DNA of 64,000 nucleotides, from contig NZ_JACOII010000026.1 of assembly GCF_016306625.1 (NCBI RefSeq), positions 16,305 through 80,304 of the forward strand, given 5' to 3'. The notes beneath the pieces were generated by a model that saw nothing but the letters and a program-made list of their open reading frames with translations, had not been told where the DNA came from and did no database searches. Shown one piece after another: positions 9,586-20,568 of the stretch. Numbering within the stretch: position 1 is the stretch's first letter; every line of letters starts with the position of its first letter. The translations under genes and the position numbers were made by a program. Origin of the DNA: Xenorhabdus lircayensis (GTDB lineage: Bacteria > Pseudomonadota > Gammaproteobacteria > Enterobacterales > Enterobacteriaceae).

Positions 9586-10049
9586 GTTCAGTCATATTAG
9601 ATTTGCAAATTGCATGTGAAAATCCAGAAGGGCTTCCTGATGAAGCCCTTTTCCAACGCTGGCTGGAAGGTGTCCTGCCACAATTTCAGGCAGAAAGTGA
9701 AGTAACAATTCGTTTGGTCGATGAGGCAGAAAGCCACGATTTAAACCTCACTTATCGTGGGAAAGATAAGCCAACCAATGTGCTATCCTTCCCATTTGAA
9801 GCACCACCCGAAGTTGAATTACCCTTGCTCGGTGATTTAATCATTTGCCGTCAACTTGTTGAAAAAGAGTCAGAAGAGCAACAAAAAACTGTCGAGGAAC
9901 ACTGGGCACACATGGTTGTTCACGGCAGTCTCCATCTTCTGGGATATGACCATATCGAAGACGATGAAGCAGAAGAAATGGAATCTCTGGAAACAGAAAT
10001 TCTAGAAAAAATGGGTTATTCTGATCCCTACCTAATGGAAAAAGAATAA
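9582..10049 (+). CDS. ybeY: YbeY, metal-dependent endoribonuclease
   Basis: Single-strand endoribonuclease needed for 16S rRNA 3'-end maturation and ribosome quality control. The family's three-histidine metal site is intact in [15 protein letters not shown]. It has 155 residues, the usual size. It overlaps ybeZ by four bases. corC follows after 79 bases. Confidence 0.96.
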   Translation: MSSVILDLQIACENPEGLPDEALFQRWLEGVLPQFQAESEVTIRLVDEAESHDLNLTYRGKDKPTNVLSFPFEAPPEVELPLLGDLIICRQLVEKESEEQQKTVEEHWAHMVVHGSLHLLGYDHIEDDEAEEMESLETEILEKMGYSDPYLMEKE

Positions 10050-10128
10050 CCGTCACCAACATTTTTATGTTAAACATTACAATCTACATCTACGATTTTT
10101 ATTAATGGGGAATTTTCATTAAAACGCC

Positions 10129-11007
10129 ATGAGCGACGACCATCCTTCAAGTAACGATAGCCCTGGCCCTAAGAAAGGCTTCTTTGCACTTCTTAATCAG
10201 CTTTTTCACGGTGAACCGAAAAACCGTGATGATTTGGTTGAACTGATCCGTGATTCTGAGCAGAACGACCTGATCGATCCCGATACCCGAGAGATGCTCG
10301 AAGGGGTCATGGATATTGCTGACCAACGCGTGCGTGACATTATGATCCCACGCTCACAAATCGTTACCTTAAAACGCAATCAATCTCTGGACGAATGTCT
10401 GGATGTTATTATCGACTCGGCCCATTCACGCTTTCCTGTGATCAGCGAAGACAAAGATCACATCGAAGGCATACTAATGGCGAAAGATCTGCTGCCATTC
10501 ATGCGTACCAACGCAGAACCTTTCAGCATTGATAAAGTGCTTCGTCAGGCTGTTGTGGTGCCGGAAAGTAAACGTGTTGACCGTCTGCTAAAAGAATTTC
10601 GTTCTCAACGCTACCATATGGCGATTGTGATCGATGAATTTGGCGGTGTTTCCGGGCTGGTCACAATTGAGGATATTCTTGAACTGATTGTGGGTGAAAT
10701 AGAAGACGAATACGATGATGATGAAGATAACGATATTCGTGCTTTAAGTCGCCATTCCTATTCAGTTCGGGCATTGACTCAAATCGAGGATTTTAACGAC
10801 GTTTTCGGTACTAATTTCAGCGATGAAGAGGTAGATACCATTGGTGGGCTGGTCATGCAAGCATTTGGTCATCTGCCTGCCCGTGGAGAATCCATCACCA
10901 TCAATGGCTATCTTTTCAAAGTGGCAATGTCTGATAGCCGTAAAATCATTCAGGTCCATGTAAAGATACCGAATGATGCTGAAGTTCCTAGCCTTGATAA
11001 ACAATAA
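10129..11007 (+). CDS. corC: CorC/YbeX, CBS-domain protein
   Basis: The 292-residue protein carries two CBS domains (about residues 65-200, with [13 protein letters not shown] and [19 protein letters not shown]) and a C-terminal CorC_HlyC domain. In Salmonella CorC affects magnesium/cobalt efflux linked to CorA; in E. coli YbeX is also linked to ribosome maturation. The cluster with ybeZ-ybeY fits the latter. An acidic patch ([14 protein letters not shown]) follows the CBS pair. lnt begins 10 bases downstream. Confidence 0.94.
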   Translation: MSDDHPSSNDSPGPKKGFFALLNQLFHGEPKNRDDLVELIRDSEQNDLIDPDTREMLEGVMDIADQRVRDIMIPRSQIVTLKRNQSLDECLDVIIDSAHSRFPVISEDKDHIEGILMAKDLLPFMRTNAEPFSIDKVLRQAVVVPESKRVDRLLKEFRSQRYHMAIVIDEFGGVSGLVTIEDILELIVGEIEDEYDDDEDNDIRALSRHSYSVRALTQIEDFNDVFGTNFSDEEVDTIGGLVMQAFGHLPARGESITINGYLFKVAMSDSRKIIQVHVKIPNDAEVPSLDKQ

Positions 11008-11017
11008 TAGGATCTGG

Positions 11018-12547
11018 ATGAACAAAGCCTCATTAATGAGTTGCCAGCGGCTACGTGCTGTTCTGGCGCTTTTTTTCGGAGCCAGTGGAACACTGGCTTT
11101 TTCACCTTTTGATTTCTGGCCTGCTGCACTTGTTTCTCTTTTCGGCCTGCAAATTCTTACCTTAAGCAGAACTACCCGTCAGGCTTTCTTTATCGGCTTA
11201 TGCTGGGGTCTTGGCTTATTTGGCAGCGGTGCAAACTGGGTTTATGTGAGTATCGCCGATTTTGGAGGTATGCCAACCGCCATTAATCTCTTTTTGGTGA
11301 TCCTGCTATCTGCCTATCTTGCCCTTTATCCCGCGCTATTTGCTGGTGTACTGAACCGCTTTTTTCCGACTTCCGGTGGTATTAGGCTAATGATTGCCAG
11401 CCCAGCGCTATGGCAATTAACAGAATTCTTGCGCGGCTGGGTATTAACGGGGTTTCCGTGGTTACAATTCGGCTACAGCCAGATTGATGGCCCCATGAAA
11501 GCCATTGCCCCTATTCTGGGTGTAGAAGGCATTACCTTCATGCTTATGGTGATCAGCGGGCTGCTGGTTTTTACCGCCGTCCACAAAAAATTCTCATCGG
11601 CTATCATCGCCATTATCCTGCTGCTGTTACCGTGGCCAATGAGACACTATCAGTGGTACACCCTACAACCGGAAAAAACCACCAATATCGCACTGGTTCA
11701 AGGTAACATCCCCCAAGCCATAAAATGGGACTCCGCTGTTCTTGGGAAAACACTGGATATCTATCTAGATAACAGCCGCCCTTTTATTGGTAAGGTGCCA
11801 ATCATCATCTGGCCGGAATCTGCCATTCCCGATTACGAATATAACCAGAGTGAGTTCCTGACCAAGTTGGATACTCTCCTCAGACAGCATAATACTAGTT
11901 TAATTACCGGTATTGTTGATGCTCGACCGACACCGGAAGGTTATAAATTCTATAACAGCATTATCGTATTAGGGGATAAAACACCTTATCAATATCCAGC
12001 CCCTACCCGCTACGACAAACATCATCTCGTACCGTTTGGTGAATTTGTTCCACTGGAATCGATATTGCGTCCACTGGCACCTTTATTCAATTTGCCAATG
12101 TCTTCCTTCAGCCGTGGTGATTACATGCAACCCCAACTTTCTGTTGCAGGGCACAATATTACTGCTGCTATCTGCTATGAAATTATTTTGGGTGAACAAG
12201 TACGTGATAACTTCAAACCTGATACAGAATTTCTGCTAACCGTTTCTAATGATGCCTGGTTTGGGCGTTCCATTGGCCCGTGGCAGCACTTCCAGATGGC
12301 TCGAATGCGCGCCCTTGAACTGGGCCGTCCTCTGCTGAGAGGAACAAATAACGGTGTTACGGCAGTAGTCAACTCAGATGGCTCTATTCAGGCTGAAATC
12401 CCACAATTTGCCCAACAGGTATTGGAAGCCAAAGTCACACCGACCACAGGAGTGACACCTTATTTTCGTTTCGGCAATTGGCCAATGTGGGGGGCAACCG
12501 CACTGTTCCTCATCTTTGCTGTAATGAAAAACCGTCGCAGAATTTAA
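11018..12547 (+). CDS. lnt: Apolipoprotein N-acyltransferase Lnt
   Basis: Inner-membrane enzyme that adds the third acyl chain to the N-terminal cysteine of lipoproteins, required for Lol export to the outer membrane. N-terminal membrane helices are followed by a nitrilase-like domain with the triad residues Glu (WPESAI), Lys ([13 protein letters not shown]) and Cys (AICYEII). I start at the ATG 11018, preceded by TAGGA. It gives 509 residues that align with E. coli (512) from the first residue. The longer frame from 10973 would run into corC and has no family support. Confidence 0.95.
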   Translation: MNKASLMSCQRLRAVLALFFGASGTLAFSPFDFWPAALVSLFGLQILTLSRTTRQAFFIGLCWGLGLFGSGANWVYVSIADFGGMPTAINLFLVILLSAYLALYPALFAGVLNRFFPTSGGIRLMIASPALWQLTEFLRGWVLTGFPWLQFGYSQIDGPMKAIAPILGVEGITFMLMVISGLLVFTAVHKKFSSAIIAIILLLLPWPMRHYQWYTLQPEKTTNIALVQGNIPQAIKWDSAVLGKTLDIYLDNSRPFIGKVPIIIWPESAIPDYEYNQSEFLTKLDTLLRQHNTSLITGIVDARPTPEGYKFYNSIIVLGDKTPYQYPAPTRYDKHHLVPFGEFVPLESILRPLAPLFNLPMSSFSRGDYMQPQLSVAGHNITAAICYEIILGEQVRDNFKPDTEFLLTVSNDAWFGRSIGPWQHFQMARMRALELGRPLLRGTNNGVTAVVNSDGSIQAEIPQFAQQVLEAKVTPTTGVTPYFRFGNWPMWGATALFLIFAVMKNRRRI

Positions 12548-12579
12548 TTTCCTATATGTATTAGCGGAATCTCTAACAA

Positions 12580-12611
12580 AAAATCAGGGCATATATTCAT
12601 GCTCTGATTTT
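12580..12611 (+). terminator. Terminator after lnt
   Basis: AAAATCAGGGCAT (12580-12592) pairs with ATGCTCTGATTTT (12599-12611) with one G-T wobble and a six-base loop, 32 bases after the lnt stop. It likely ends the miaB-lnt transcript. Confidence 0.85.
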
Positions 12612-12999
12612 ATATATCTTTTACACACTTCCATAAATAATTTCCGCAAAACCACAACCACATTTCACTCCAAGATAACCGAAATATTAAAAATATAAGC
12701 TATAAATATCATAAAAAAATAAAATATCACACCAAATAGTGCAAACTGTGAACAACATTCAATATTATTCTCTTTTTACCCCGCATAAGTAAAATTGTTT
12801 ATTTATAGTGCGATACAGGTCGCGAAATCAAAACATTATGGTTTCAAAAAACTAACATTATGAATTATTTTTTTACAGAACATAAACAAAACAATTCAAA
12901 AAATCGTTTCTATAACAGTCTTATCTATCAGCGTAGAAACACAAGTATCTGCAAGCAAACCCGATTTCGCAAAAAAATAACCGGATAAAGGAGCTGTAT
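12612..12999 (+). promoter_or_regulatory. AT-rich leader region upstream of gltI
   Basis: About 390 bases of strongly AT-rich DNA with no credible gene. It must hold the gltI promoter. I see a good ribosome-binding site (AAAGGAG) before gltI but cannot assign a convincing promoter, CRP site or sigma-54 element. Confidence 0.4.
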
Positions 13000-13887
13000 A
13001 TGCGTAATTTGATGTTAACCATGATGTTACTCAGCGTGGTAGGAACGGCCCATGCGGAGGAATTAACTGGAACACTGAAAAAAATTAAAGATGCGGGCAT
13101 GATCGCTGTTGGACACAGGGAGTCCTCTGTTCCATTTGCTTATTATGATAGCCATCAAAATGTTATTGGCTATGCTCAGGATTATTCCAACATGATTGTT
13201 GACGCCATAAAGAAAAAGCTCGATATGCCCAACCTGCAAGTCAAGTTGATCCCCATTACATCCCAAAATCGTATTCCTCTACTGCAAAACGGCACTTATG
13301 ACTTTGAGTGTGGTTCCACCACCAATAACCTTGAACGCCAAAAACAAGCCACTTTTTCTGATACCATCTTTATCGTTAGCACACGCCTGCTGACTAACAA
13401 AGATTCAGGTATCAAAGGCTTTGATGATTTGGCTGGAAAAAATGTTGTCGTCAGTTCTGGTACAACCTCAGAGATACTGCTGAACAAACTCAATGACGAG
13501 AAGAAAATGAAGATGCGCATTATTAGCGCAAAAGATCACGGTGATTCATTCCGTACTCTGGAATCAGGTCGTGCAGTCGCCTTCATGGTCGATGACGCGT
13601 TGCTTGCAGGTGAACGGGCAAAAGCAAAAAAACCTGATCAATGGATCATCGTTGGTGAACCACAATCCAAAGAAGGCTATGGCTGTTTGATGCGCAAAGA
13701 CGATCTACAGTTCAAGAAACTGATTGATGACGTAATTGTGAAAACACAAACCTCCGGCAAGGCAGAAAAGATGTTTAATCGCTGGTTCCAAGAGCCAATT
13801 CCACCTAAGCAACTGAACATGAATTTTTCCCTGTCAGATGATATGAAAGCCTTGTTTAAGTCACCGAACGATAAGGCGCTGAATTAA
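13000..13887 (+). CDS. gltI: Glutamate/aspartate-binding periplasmic protein GltI
   Basis: Periplasmic receptor of the GltIJKL ABC importer for glutamate and aspartate. The first 19 residues form a signal peptide ending AHA-EE. The mature protein is a type II amino-acid-binding fold with family segments (VGHRESSVPFAYYD, DFECGSTTNN, ISAKDHGDSFRTLESGRA). It has 295 residues. A terminator hairpin follows, so it is probably expressed more than the membrane genes. Confidence 0.96.
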   Translation: MRNLMLTMMLLSVVGTAHAEELTGTLKKIKDAGMIAVGHRESSVPFAYYDSHQNVIGYAQDYSNMIVDAIKKKLDMPNLQVKLIPITSQNRIPLLQNGTYDFECGSTTNNLERQKQATFSDTIFIVSTRLLTNKDSGIKGFDDLAGKNVVVSSGTTSEILLNKLNDEKKMKMRIISAKDHGDSFRTLESGRAVAFMVDDALLAGERAKAKKPDQWIIVGEPQSKEGYGCLMRKDDLQFKKLIDDVIVKTQTSGKAEKMFNRWFQEPIPPKQLNMNFSLSDDMKALFKSPNDKALN

Positions 13888-13960
13888 AAAAGAAGCTGAA
13901 TACTTTGATTTCATTGGCACGACGGGTGTGAGGTAGTCGTTCCCTACCTCATTTTTTTCT
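13888..13960 (+). ncRNA. Possible SroC-like 3'-UTR RNA of gltI
   Basis: In E. coli and Salmonella the small RNA SroC is cut from the gltIJKL mRNA at this position, between gltI and gltJ, and acts as a sponge of GcvB. Here the same spacer is 122 bases and carries a strong terminator hairpin (13929-13951), the expected 3' end of such an RNA. The assignment rests on position and hairpin only; I cannot show base-pairing to GcvB. Confidence 0.4.
13929..13958 (+). terminator. Terminator/attenuator between gltI and gltJ
   Basis: TGAGGTAG (13929-13936) pairs with CTACCTCA (13944-13951) around a seven-base loop and is followed by seven T residues. Its place inside the operon suggests partial termination that lowers gltJKL relative to gltI. 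Confidence 0.8.
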
Positions 13961-14009
13961 CGTCTTAACGCGATGAATGACAGCCCACCCCATATCAGGG
14001 AGTTCGATT

Positions 14010-14750
14010 ATGTCTGTTGATTGGAATTGGAGCATCTTTTTACAAGCTGCCCCTTTTGGTAATACCACCTACTTGGGGTGGCTCATTTCTGGGTTTCAAG
14101 TAACGCTCGCACTTTCCATCTGCGCTTGGATCATTGCATTTTTTGTTGGGTCACTGTTCGGCATCCTCCGCACTGTCCCGAATAAATTTCTTGCTGGAGT
14201 GGGAACTTGCTATGTCGAACTTTTTCGCAACGTTCCCCTCATTGTTCAATTTTTTACGTGGTATCTGGTGGTACCCGAATTCTTGCCCAAAAACTTGGGC
14301 GATTGGTTCAAAATGGAACTGGATCCCAATATTCAATTTTTTATTTCCTCAGTCATCTGTCTGGGATTATTCACTGCCGCCCGTGTATGCGAACAGGTTA
14401 GAGCCGCAATTCAATCACTCCCAAGAGGGCAAGAAGCCGCAGGATTGGCAATGGGCTTAACTCTGCCACAAACCTACCGTTATATTCTGCTGCCAAATGC
14501 TTACCGAGTGATTATTCCTCCAATGACTTCGGAAATGCTCAACCTAGTGAAGAACTCTGCTATTGCCTCCACGATCGGGCTAGTTGATATGGCTGCACAA
14601 GCTGGCAAATTGTTGGATTACTCCGCTCATGCTTATGAATCATTCACAGCGATCACGTTGGCTTATGTGGGTATCAATCTCGTGATCATGCTTGCCATGA
14701 CCATACTTGAGAAAAAAGTGCGTTTGCCGGGCAATATAGGAGTGCGATAA
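14010..14750 (+). CDS. gltJ: Glutamate/aspartate ABC permease GltJ
   Basis: One of two inner-membrane permeases of the GltIJKL importer. It is a HisM-type permease with several membrane helices and the coupling-helix region [21 protein letters not shown] choose the ATG 14010, preceded by CAGGGAG, giving 246 residues ([17 protein letters not shown]...), which aligns end to end with E. coli. An upstream in-frame ATG at 13977 lacks support. gltK starts four bases after the stop. Confidence 0.95.
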   Translation: MSVDWNWSIFLQAAPFGNTTYLGWLISGFQVTLALSICAWIIAFFVGSLFGILRTVPNKFLAGVGTCYVELFRNVPLIVQFFTWYLVVPEFLPKNLGDWFKMELDPNIQFFISSVICLGLFTAARVCEQVRAAIQSLPRGQEAAGLAMGLTLPQTYRYILLPNAYRVIIPPMTSEMLNLVKNSAIASTIGLVDMAAQAGKLLDYSAHAYESFTAITLAYVGINLVIMLAMTILEKKVRLPGNIGVR

Positions 14751-14754
14751 AGAA

Positions 14755-15429
14755 ATGTATCAGTTTGACTGGAGTTCGATTATTCCTAGCTTGCCCTTTC
14801 TCCTGAATGGGCTGCTGATAACGGCCAAAATCACCGTGACAGCCATTATCATTGGCATTGTCTGGGGAACCATTCTGGCAATGATGCGCCTCTCATCCAT
14901 CAAGGTATTGAGTTGGTTTGCCACTCTGTATGTTAATCTCTTTCGCTCAGTTCCACTGGTAATGGTATTGCTATGGTTCTATCTGATTGTGCCTAACTTA
15001 TTACAAAATGTTCTAGGCATATCACCAAAAACCGATATCCGTTTAATTTCTGCGATGGTAGCGTTTTCGATCTTTGAAGCCGCTTACTACTCCGAAATCA
15101 TTCGAGCGGGGATTCAGAGTATATCCCGTGGGCAATCTTCTGCTGCTCTGGCTCTGGGTATGACACATATGCAAAGCATGCGTCTGGTCATCCTGCCACA
15201 GGCATTCCGGGCGATGATCCCATTACTGCTAACGCAGGGCATTGTATTATTCCAAGATACTTCTCTGGTATATGTACTGAGTCTGGCGGACTTTTTCCGT
15301 ACGGCAACGAATATTGGCGAGCGCGACGGTACTCAGGTTGAGATGATTCTGTTTGCCGGCTTTGTTTATTTTGTGATTAGTTTTGCCGCTTCCATGCTGG
15401 TTAACTATTTGAAGAAAAGGACTGTTTGA
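14755..15429 (+). CDS. gltK: Glutamate/aspartate ABC permease GltK
   Basis: Second permease of the GltIJKL importer, 224 residues as in E. coli. It has the same HisM-type fold and an EAA-like coupling loop ([20 protein letters not shown]). It is tightly packed: four bases after gltJ, and its TGA stop shares one base with the gltL ATG. Confidence 0.95.
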   Translation: MYQFDWSSIIPSLPFLLNGLLITAKITVTAIIIGIVWGTILAMMRLSSIKVLSWFATLYVNLFRSVPLVMVLLWFYLIVPNLLQNVLGISPKTDIRLISAMVAFSIFEAAYYSEIIRAGIQSISRGQSSAALALGMTHMQSMRLVILPQAFRAMIPLLLTQGIVLFQDTSLVYVLSLADFFRTATNIGERDGTQVEMILFAGFVYFVISFAASMLVNYLKKRTV

Positions 15430-16154
15430 TGATTTCCCTGAAAAATGTATCCAAGTGGTATGGCCAATTTCAGGTTCTTACTGATTGCTCGACTGAAGTC
15501 AAAAAAGGCGAAGTAGTCGTGGTCTGCGGGCCTTCTGGTTCCGGTAAATCCACACTGATAAAAACGGTCAATGGCCTTGAACCTGTCCAGCAGGGTGAAA
15601 TTCTGGTAAACGCAACGAAAGTCAATTGTAAAGGCACCAATCTGGCACAATTGCGTTCCAAAGTGGGTATGGTGTTCCAACACTTTGAACTGTTTCCTCA
15701 CCTCTCTATCATTGAGAACCTGACACTGGCTCAGGTTAAGGTGTTAAAGCGCAATAAGAAAGCCGCTACTGAAAAAGGCTTAAAACTACTGGAACGTGTT
15801 GGATTAACCAGTCATGCCAATAAATTCCCCTCGCAACTTTCCGGTGGTCAACAACAACGTGTCGCCATCGCCCGTGCACTCTGCATGGATCCGGTTGCTA
15901 TGCTGTTTGATGAACCCACTTCTGCACTCGATCCCGAAATGATCAATGAAGTGCTGGATGTCATGGTTGAGTTGGCAAATGAAGGCATGACCATGATGGT
16001 CGTGACCCATGAAATGGGATTTGCCAAAAAAGTGGCACACCGTGTTATTTTCATGGATGAAGGCAAAATTGTCGAAGACAGTAAAAAAGAAGATTTCTTT
16101 GCCAACCCTAAATCAGATCGTGCCCGCGATTTTCTAGCCAAAATTCTACACTGA
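15429..16154 (+). CDS. gltL: Glutamate/aspartate ABC ATPase GltL
   Basis: Cytoplasmic ATPase of the GltIJKL importer. Walker A is GPSGSGKST, the signature LSGGQQQR and Walker [13 protein letters not shown]. The ATG 15429 gives 241 residues, identical in length to E. coli; a TTG three bases earlier is possible but unnecessary. It overlaps the gltK stop by one base, so the two are likely translationally coupled. Confidence 0.96.
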   Translation: MISLKNVSKWYGQFQVLTDCSTEVKKGEVVVVCGPSGSGKSTLIKTVNGLEPVQQGEILVNATKVNCKGTNLAQLRSKVGMVFQHFELFPHLSIIENLTLAQVKVLKRNKKAATEKGLKLLERVGLTSHANKFPSQLSGGQQQRVAIARALCMDPVAMLFDEPTSALDPEMINEVLDVMVELANEGMTMMVVTHEMGFAKKVAHRVIFMDEGKIVEDSKKEDFFANPKSDRARDFLAKILH

Positions 16155-16164
16155 TTTTTCCTCG

Positions 16165-16190
16165 TCGGCGGATGGCAACGCTACCGCCGA
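16165..16190 (+). terminator. Hairpin after gltL, possible terminator
   Basis: TCGGCGG (16165-16171) pairs with CCGCCGA (16184-16190) just after gltL. The following TCTTAAATTC is only weakly U-rich, so intrinsic termination is uncertain. Confidence 0.45.
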
Positions 16191-16354
16191 TCTTAAATTC
16201 CCCCTCATAAATAAGTAATTTTCGGCATTCCTCCTGTAACAAGAGTTGTTGCGCCTATCCCTTATCAGCTATGCTATGGAATCTTAGATTTCATAAACAA
16301 ACCACGCACACTAAAAGGCGTAGCTTTATTACTCACCATAGGATTATCGGTGCC

Positions 16355-18937
16355 ATGCAAGAACAATATCGTCCAGAAGACATAGAGCAACAAGTCCAGC
16401 TTCATTGGCAAGAGAAGCAAACTTTCAAAGTGACAGAAGACAGCAACAAAGAAAAATACTATTGCTTGTCCATGCTACCTTACCCTTCTGGACGACTACA
16501 TATGGGCCACGTCCGTAACTACACCATTGGTGATGTAATTTCACGTTATCAGCGCATGCTGGGCAAAAACGTACTGCAACCTATCGGGTGGGATGCATTC
16601 GGTCTGCCAGCAGAAGGTGCCGCGGTCAAAAATAATACCGCCCCTGCTCCGTGGACTTATTCCAACATCGAGTATATGAAAAACCAGTTGAAGATACTGG
16701 GTTTTGGTTATGACTGGGATCGTGAAGTCACTACTTGTACACCCGAATACTATCGCTGGGAGCAGTGGTTCTTCACTAAATTGTACGAAAAAGGTCTGGT
16801 GTACAAAAAAACCTCCGCAGTTAACTGGTGTCCACATGACCTGACCGTTCTGGCAAATGAGCAGGTTATTGACGGCTGCTGCTGGCGTTGTGATAGCCAA
16901 GTTGAGCGTAAAGAGATCCCACAGTGGTTCATCAAGATCACTGATTATGCTGAAGAGTTGCTGAACGACCTGGATAAACTGGAAGATTGGCCTGAGCAGG
17001 TCAAAACCATGCAACGTAACTGGATTGGCCGTTCTGAAGGTGTCGAAATCACTTTTGATGTCGCTGATAGCCAAGAAAAGCTCACCGTTTATACCACTCG
17101 CCCAGATACGTTTCTGGGAGCAACCTATGTCGCAGTGGCGGCAGGTCATCCTCTGGCAAAACAAGCAAAGGAAAATAATCCAGAGCTGGCAGAATTCATC
17201 AACGAATGCCGCAATACTAAAGTTGCCGAAGCTGATATGGCAACTATGGAGAAAAAAGGCATGCCAACAGGCATGTTTGTTATTCATCCATTGACCAACG
17301 AAAAAATTGCTATCTGGGTCGCTAACTTTGTTCTGATGGAATACGGCACTGGCGCTGTTATGGCTGTTCCAGCCCACGATCAACGCGATTGGGAATTTGC
17401 TACCAAATACAATCTGCCCATGAAAGCAGTTATTCTGGACAACGACGGCAATGTGCCAAACGTTCAGGATGCGGCAGCCACAGATAAAAATGTACTGGTC
17501 AATTCCGGTGAATTCAGTGGCCTGAGCCATGAAGAAGGCTTTAATGCCATTGCAGACAAGCTGGTTGCGATGGGGGCTGGCCAACGCAAAATCAATTACC
17601 GCCTGCGCGATTGGGGTGTTTCCCGTCAACGTTACTGGGGTGCTCCAATTCCAATGGCAACATTGGAAGATGGTACAGTCGTTTCCGTTCCAGAAGATCA
17701 ACTGCCAGTCATTCTGCCAGAAGATGTCGTAATGGACGGTATCACCAGCCCAATCAAAGCCGATCCAGAATGGGCAAAAACAACCATTAACGGTCAATCT
17801 GCGCTGCTTGAAACTGATACCTTCGATACCTTTATGGAATCCTCATGGTATTACGCACGTTATACCTGCCCAGATTATGATAAAGGCATGCTGGATCCAG
17901 CTGCGGCCAACTACTGGCTGCCTGTGGATCAATACATTGGTGGTATTGAACACGCGATCATGCATCTGATGTACTTCCGTTTCTTCCACAAATTGATGCG
18001 CGATTCAGGCATGGTCAATTCCGATGAACCAGCCAAACGCCTGCTGTGTCAAGGCATGGTTCTGGCTGATGCTTTCTATTACACCGGCAACAGCGGCGAA
18101 AAAGTCTGGGTATCCCCAGCTGACGCTATTGTTGAGCGTGATGAGAAAGGCCGCATTGTGAAAGCGACAGATGAAGAAGGTCATGAACTGGTTTATACCG
18201 GCATGAGCAAAATGTCGAAATCCAAGAATAACGGCATTGACCCACAAGTTATGGTCGATAAATACGGTGCTGACACCGTTCGCCTGTTCATGATGTTCGC
18301 TGCACCACCAGAACTGACTTTGGAATGGCAGGAAACTGGCGTAGAAGGCGCTAACCGCTTCCTTAAACGCGTTTGGCGTCTGATTTATGAACACAGCAAC
18401 AAAGGGGCAACCCAGCCGCTGGATATCAGCAACCTGACCACTGAACAGAAAGATCTGCGCCGTGACCTGCACAAAACCATTGCAAAAGTCACCGATGATA
18501 TTGGCCGCCGTCAGGCATTCAATACCGCTGTTGCTGCAATCATGGAGCTGATGAATAAACTGACTCGTGCTCCACAGGAAACTGAACAGGATCGCTCTCT
18601 GATGCAGGAAGCGCTGGCCTCAGTTGTACGTATGCTTTCACCTATCACTCCACATGCTTGCTTCGTAATGTGGAAAGAACTTGGTAACGAAAACGACATT
18701 GACACTGCGGCATGGCCACAAGCCGATGAGCAGGCAATGGTGGACGATACTAAACTGGTCATCATCCAGATTAACGGTAAAGTTCGTGGTCGCATTACCG
18801 TACCGGCAGATGCGACAAAAGAGTATGTTCAGGAGATGGCGACACAAGAATACAGCGTGACGAAATATCTTGAAGGCGTCAGTATTCGTAAGGTCATCTA
18901 TGTTCCAGGTAAATTACTGAACCTGGTTGTTGGCTGA
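16355..18937 (+). CDS. leuS: Leucyl-tRNA synthetase
   Basis: Charges tRNA-Leu with leucine. It is a class I synthetase with the HIGH-type motif [11 protein letters not shown], a CP1 editing domain ([12 protein letters not shown]) and the KMSKS loop ([10 protein letters not shown]). The ATG 16355 ([13 protein letters not shown]) gives 860 residues, exactly the E. coli length, so I reject the 28-residue longer frame from 16271. lptE, holA and nadD follow in the conserved order. Confidence 0.97.
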   Translation: MQEQYRPEDIEQQVQLHWQEKQTFKVTEDSNKEKYYCLSMLPYPSGRLHMGHVRNYTIGDVISRYQRMLGKNVLQPIGWDAFGLPAEGAAVKNNTAPAPWTYSNIEYMKNQLKILGFGYDWDREVTTCTPEYYRWEQWFFTKLYEKGLVYKKTSAVNWCPHDLTVLANEQVIDGCCWRCDSQVERKEIPQWFIKITDYAEELLNDLDKLEDWPEQVKTMQRNWIGRSEGVEITFDVADSQEKLTVYTTRPDTFLGATYVAVAAGHPLAKQAKENNPELAEFINECRNTKVAEADMATMEKKGMPTGMFVIHPLTNEKIAIWVANFVLMEYGTGAVMAVPAHDQRDWEFATKYNLPMKAVILDNDGNVPNVQDAAATDKNVLVNSGEFSGLSHEEGFNAIADKLVAMGAGQRKINYRLRDWGVSRQRYWGAPIPMATLEDGTVVSVPEDQLPVILPEDVVMDGITSPIKADPEWAKTTINGQSALLETDTFDTFMESSWYYARYTCPDYDKGMLDPAAANYWLPVDQYIGGIEHAIMHLMYFRFFHKLMRDSGMVNSDEPAKRLLCQGMVLADAFYYTGNSGEKVWVSPADAIVERDEKGRIVKATDEEGHELVYTGMSKMSKSKNNGIDPQVMVDKYGADTVRLFMMFAAPPELTLEWQETGVEGANRFLKRVWRLIYEHSNKGATQPLDISNLTTEQKDLRRDLHKTIAKVTDDIGRRQAFNTAVAAIMELMNKLTRAPQETEQDRSLMQEALASVVRMLSPITPHACFVMWKELGNENDIDTAAWPQADEQAMVDDTKLVIIQINGKVRGRITVPADATKEYVQEMATQEYSVTKYLEGVSIRKVIYVPGKLLNLVVG

Positions 18938-18955
18938 TAACAGGAGACCCTGTTT

Positions 18956-18991
18956 GTGGTAAAAAATGTGGTAAGAAATGTGGTAGGAAAT
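18956..18991 (+). repeat. Three 12-bp tandem units at the lptE 5' end
   Basis: GTGGTAAAAAAT, GTGGTAAGAAAT and GTGGTAGGAAAT follow head to tail, differing by one or two bases. Each adds four codons and another possible GTG start. Confidence 0.9.
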
Positions 18992-19540
18992 AATCTGCGA
19001 CATCGTATTTTCACGTTGTTGCTCGGGTTAGCGGTGCTCGTCACCGCTGGCTGCGGTTTTCACCTCCGTGGCACAACACAAGTACCAAAAGAGCTTCAAA
19101 CGTTGCAATTGAGTTCAGGTGATCCTTACGGGCCGCTAGCACGGGCAGTACGTCAGCAGCTTCGTCTGAATGATGTCAAAATTGTTGAACGGGGTGATGC
19201 TTCAGCACCTATACTGAAACTTCTGGGCTCTAATGAAAACAAAGAGACTGTTTCTGTTTTTCAGGATGGTAAATCGGCTGAACGGCAGCTCGTGCTGTAT
19301 GTTGACGCTCAGGTGTTGATGCCTGATGGCAGCATCTACCCATTGCAGGCAAGGGTTGATCGTTCTTTCTTCGATAACCCGTTGGAAGCACTGGCAAAAG
19401 ATGCAGAAAATGAACTGGTTCAGCAGGAAATGCGTGAACAGGCTGCCCACCAGCTTATGCGTCAATTGTTGACCGTTCATAGTGCAGAATTGCTGAAGGC
19501 TGAAGAAAAACAGAAAGCCGCGACTGCACAAAAACAATGA
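18956..19540 (+). CDS. lptE: LptE, LPS-assembly lipoprotein
   Basis: Outer-membrane lipoprotein that plugs the LptD barrel and helps insert LPS. A signal peptide with lipobox VTAGC places the lipid-bearing Cys at residue 33 when counted from the GTG 18956. E. coli reaches its cysteine near residue 19. The extra N-terminus comes from three tandem 12-base units, each beginning with an in-frame GTG (18956, 18968, 18980), so the start is ambiguous. I take the first because CAGGAG lies about nine bases upstream. It overlaps holA by four bases. The protein is 194 residues with a Lys/Gln-rich tail. Confidence 0.9.
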   Translation: MVKNVVRNVVGNNLRHRIFTLLLGLAVLVTAGCGFHLRGTTQVPKELQTLQLSSGDPYGPLARAVRQQLRLNDVKIVERGDASAPILKLLGSNENKETVSVFQDGKSAERQLVLYVDAQVLMPDGSIYPLQARVDRSFFDNPLEALAKDAENELVQQEMREQAAHQLMRQLLTVHSAELLKAEEKQKAATAQKQ

Positions 19541-20568
19541 TCAGACTTTATCCTGAACAACTTCTTTCGCAGCTCAATGAAGGGCTGCGAAACAGCTACC
19601 TGTTATGGGGCAACGAACCATTGCTATTACAGGAAAGTCAGGACAGCATCCGAGGAGTGGCTGAACAACATGGCTTTTTGGAGCATTTCACCTTCGCGTT
19701 GGATAACCATACCGATTGGGATGAAATATTCAGCCAATGTCAGTCACTCAGTCTGTTTGCCAGCCGTCAGTCACTCATCCTGCTGCTTCCGGAAAATGGC
19801 CCAAATGCCGCCATGGCAGAACGGCTGACCAAGCTGTCGGAGTTACTCCATTCAGATATTCTGCTGATACTCCGTGGGCACAAACTCACCAAAGCGCAGG
19901 AAAACAGTCCGTGGTTCAAAGCCATTGGGCAAAATGGCGTATACGTCAGTTGCCTGACACCGGAGCAAAATCGTTTGCCCCAATGGGTGGCACAACGTGC
20001 CAAAAACATGGGGTTATCACTGGAAGATGAAGCCAATCAGCTACTGTGCTATTGCTATGAAGGAAACTTATTGGCGCTGGCTCAAGCACTGGAACGTCTT
20101 TCCCTGCTTCATCCCGATAATCGACTGACACTTCCTCGCGTTGAAGAAGCCGTCAACGATGCAGCTCACTTTGCCCCCTATCATTGGGTTGATGCCCTGC
20201 TGGCAGGAAAAATCAAACGGGCATGGCATATATTGAAACAACTTCGGCAAGAAGATACCGAGGCTGTCATTCTGCTTCGTACTATACAGCGGGAGCTGAT
20301 GCTGCTACTGGTACTTAAGCGTCAGGGTACGCAAGTTCCCTTGAAGACATTGTTTGATCAGCACAAAGTTTGGCAAAATCGCCGATCATTGCTGACAGCC
20401 GCATTACAGCGCCTATCACAGCAAGATTTGCAATCCGCCATACATTTGTTGACCCAGATGGAACTGCGTGTCAAACAGGATTATAGCCAATCCATTTGGG
20501 CTGACCTGGAAACGCTTTCCATGCTGTTATGCGGAAAACCATTACCAGAGAGCTTCTTGAATGCTTGA
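19537..20568 (+). CDS. holA: DNA polymerase III delta subunit HolA
   Basis: The delta subunit of the clamp loader, which opens the beta clamp during replication. Length 343, the same as E. coli. The N-terminus ([20 protein letters not shown]) and the AAA-like fold are family-typical. It overlaps lptE by four bases at its start and nadD by eight bases at its end, in the conserved lptE-holA-nadD arrangement. Confidence 0.96.
   Translation: MIRLYPEQLLSQLNEGLRNSYLLWGNEPLLLQESQDSIRGVAEQHGFLEHFTFALDNHTDWDEIFSQCQSLSLFASRQSLILLLPENGPNAAMAERLTKLSELLHSDILLILRGHKLTKAQENSPWFKAIGQNGVYVSCLTPEQNRLPQWVAQRAKNMGLSLEDEANQLLCYCYEGNLLALAQALERLSLLHPDNRLTLPRVEEAVNDAAHFAPYHWVDALLAGKIKRAWHILKQLRQEDTEAVILLRTIQRELMLLLVLKRQGTQVPLKTLFDQHKVWQNRRSLLTAALQRLSQQDLQSAIHLLTQMELRVKQDYSQSIWADLETLSMLLCGKPLPESFLNA

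Noticed and set aside
16541..17797. A 418-codon minus-strand frame opposite leuS
   Set aside because: It lies wholly inside leuS, its residues are rich in Cys, Trp, Phe and His as expected for an antisense frame, and no family is recognisable.
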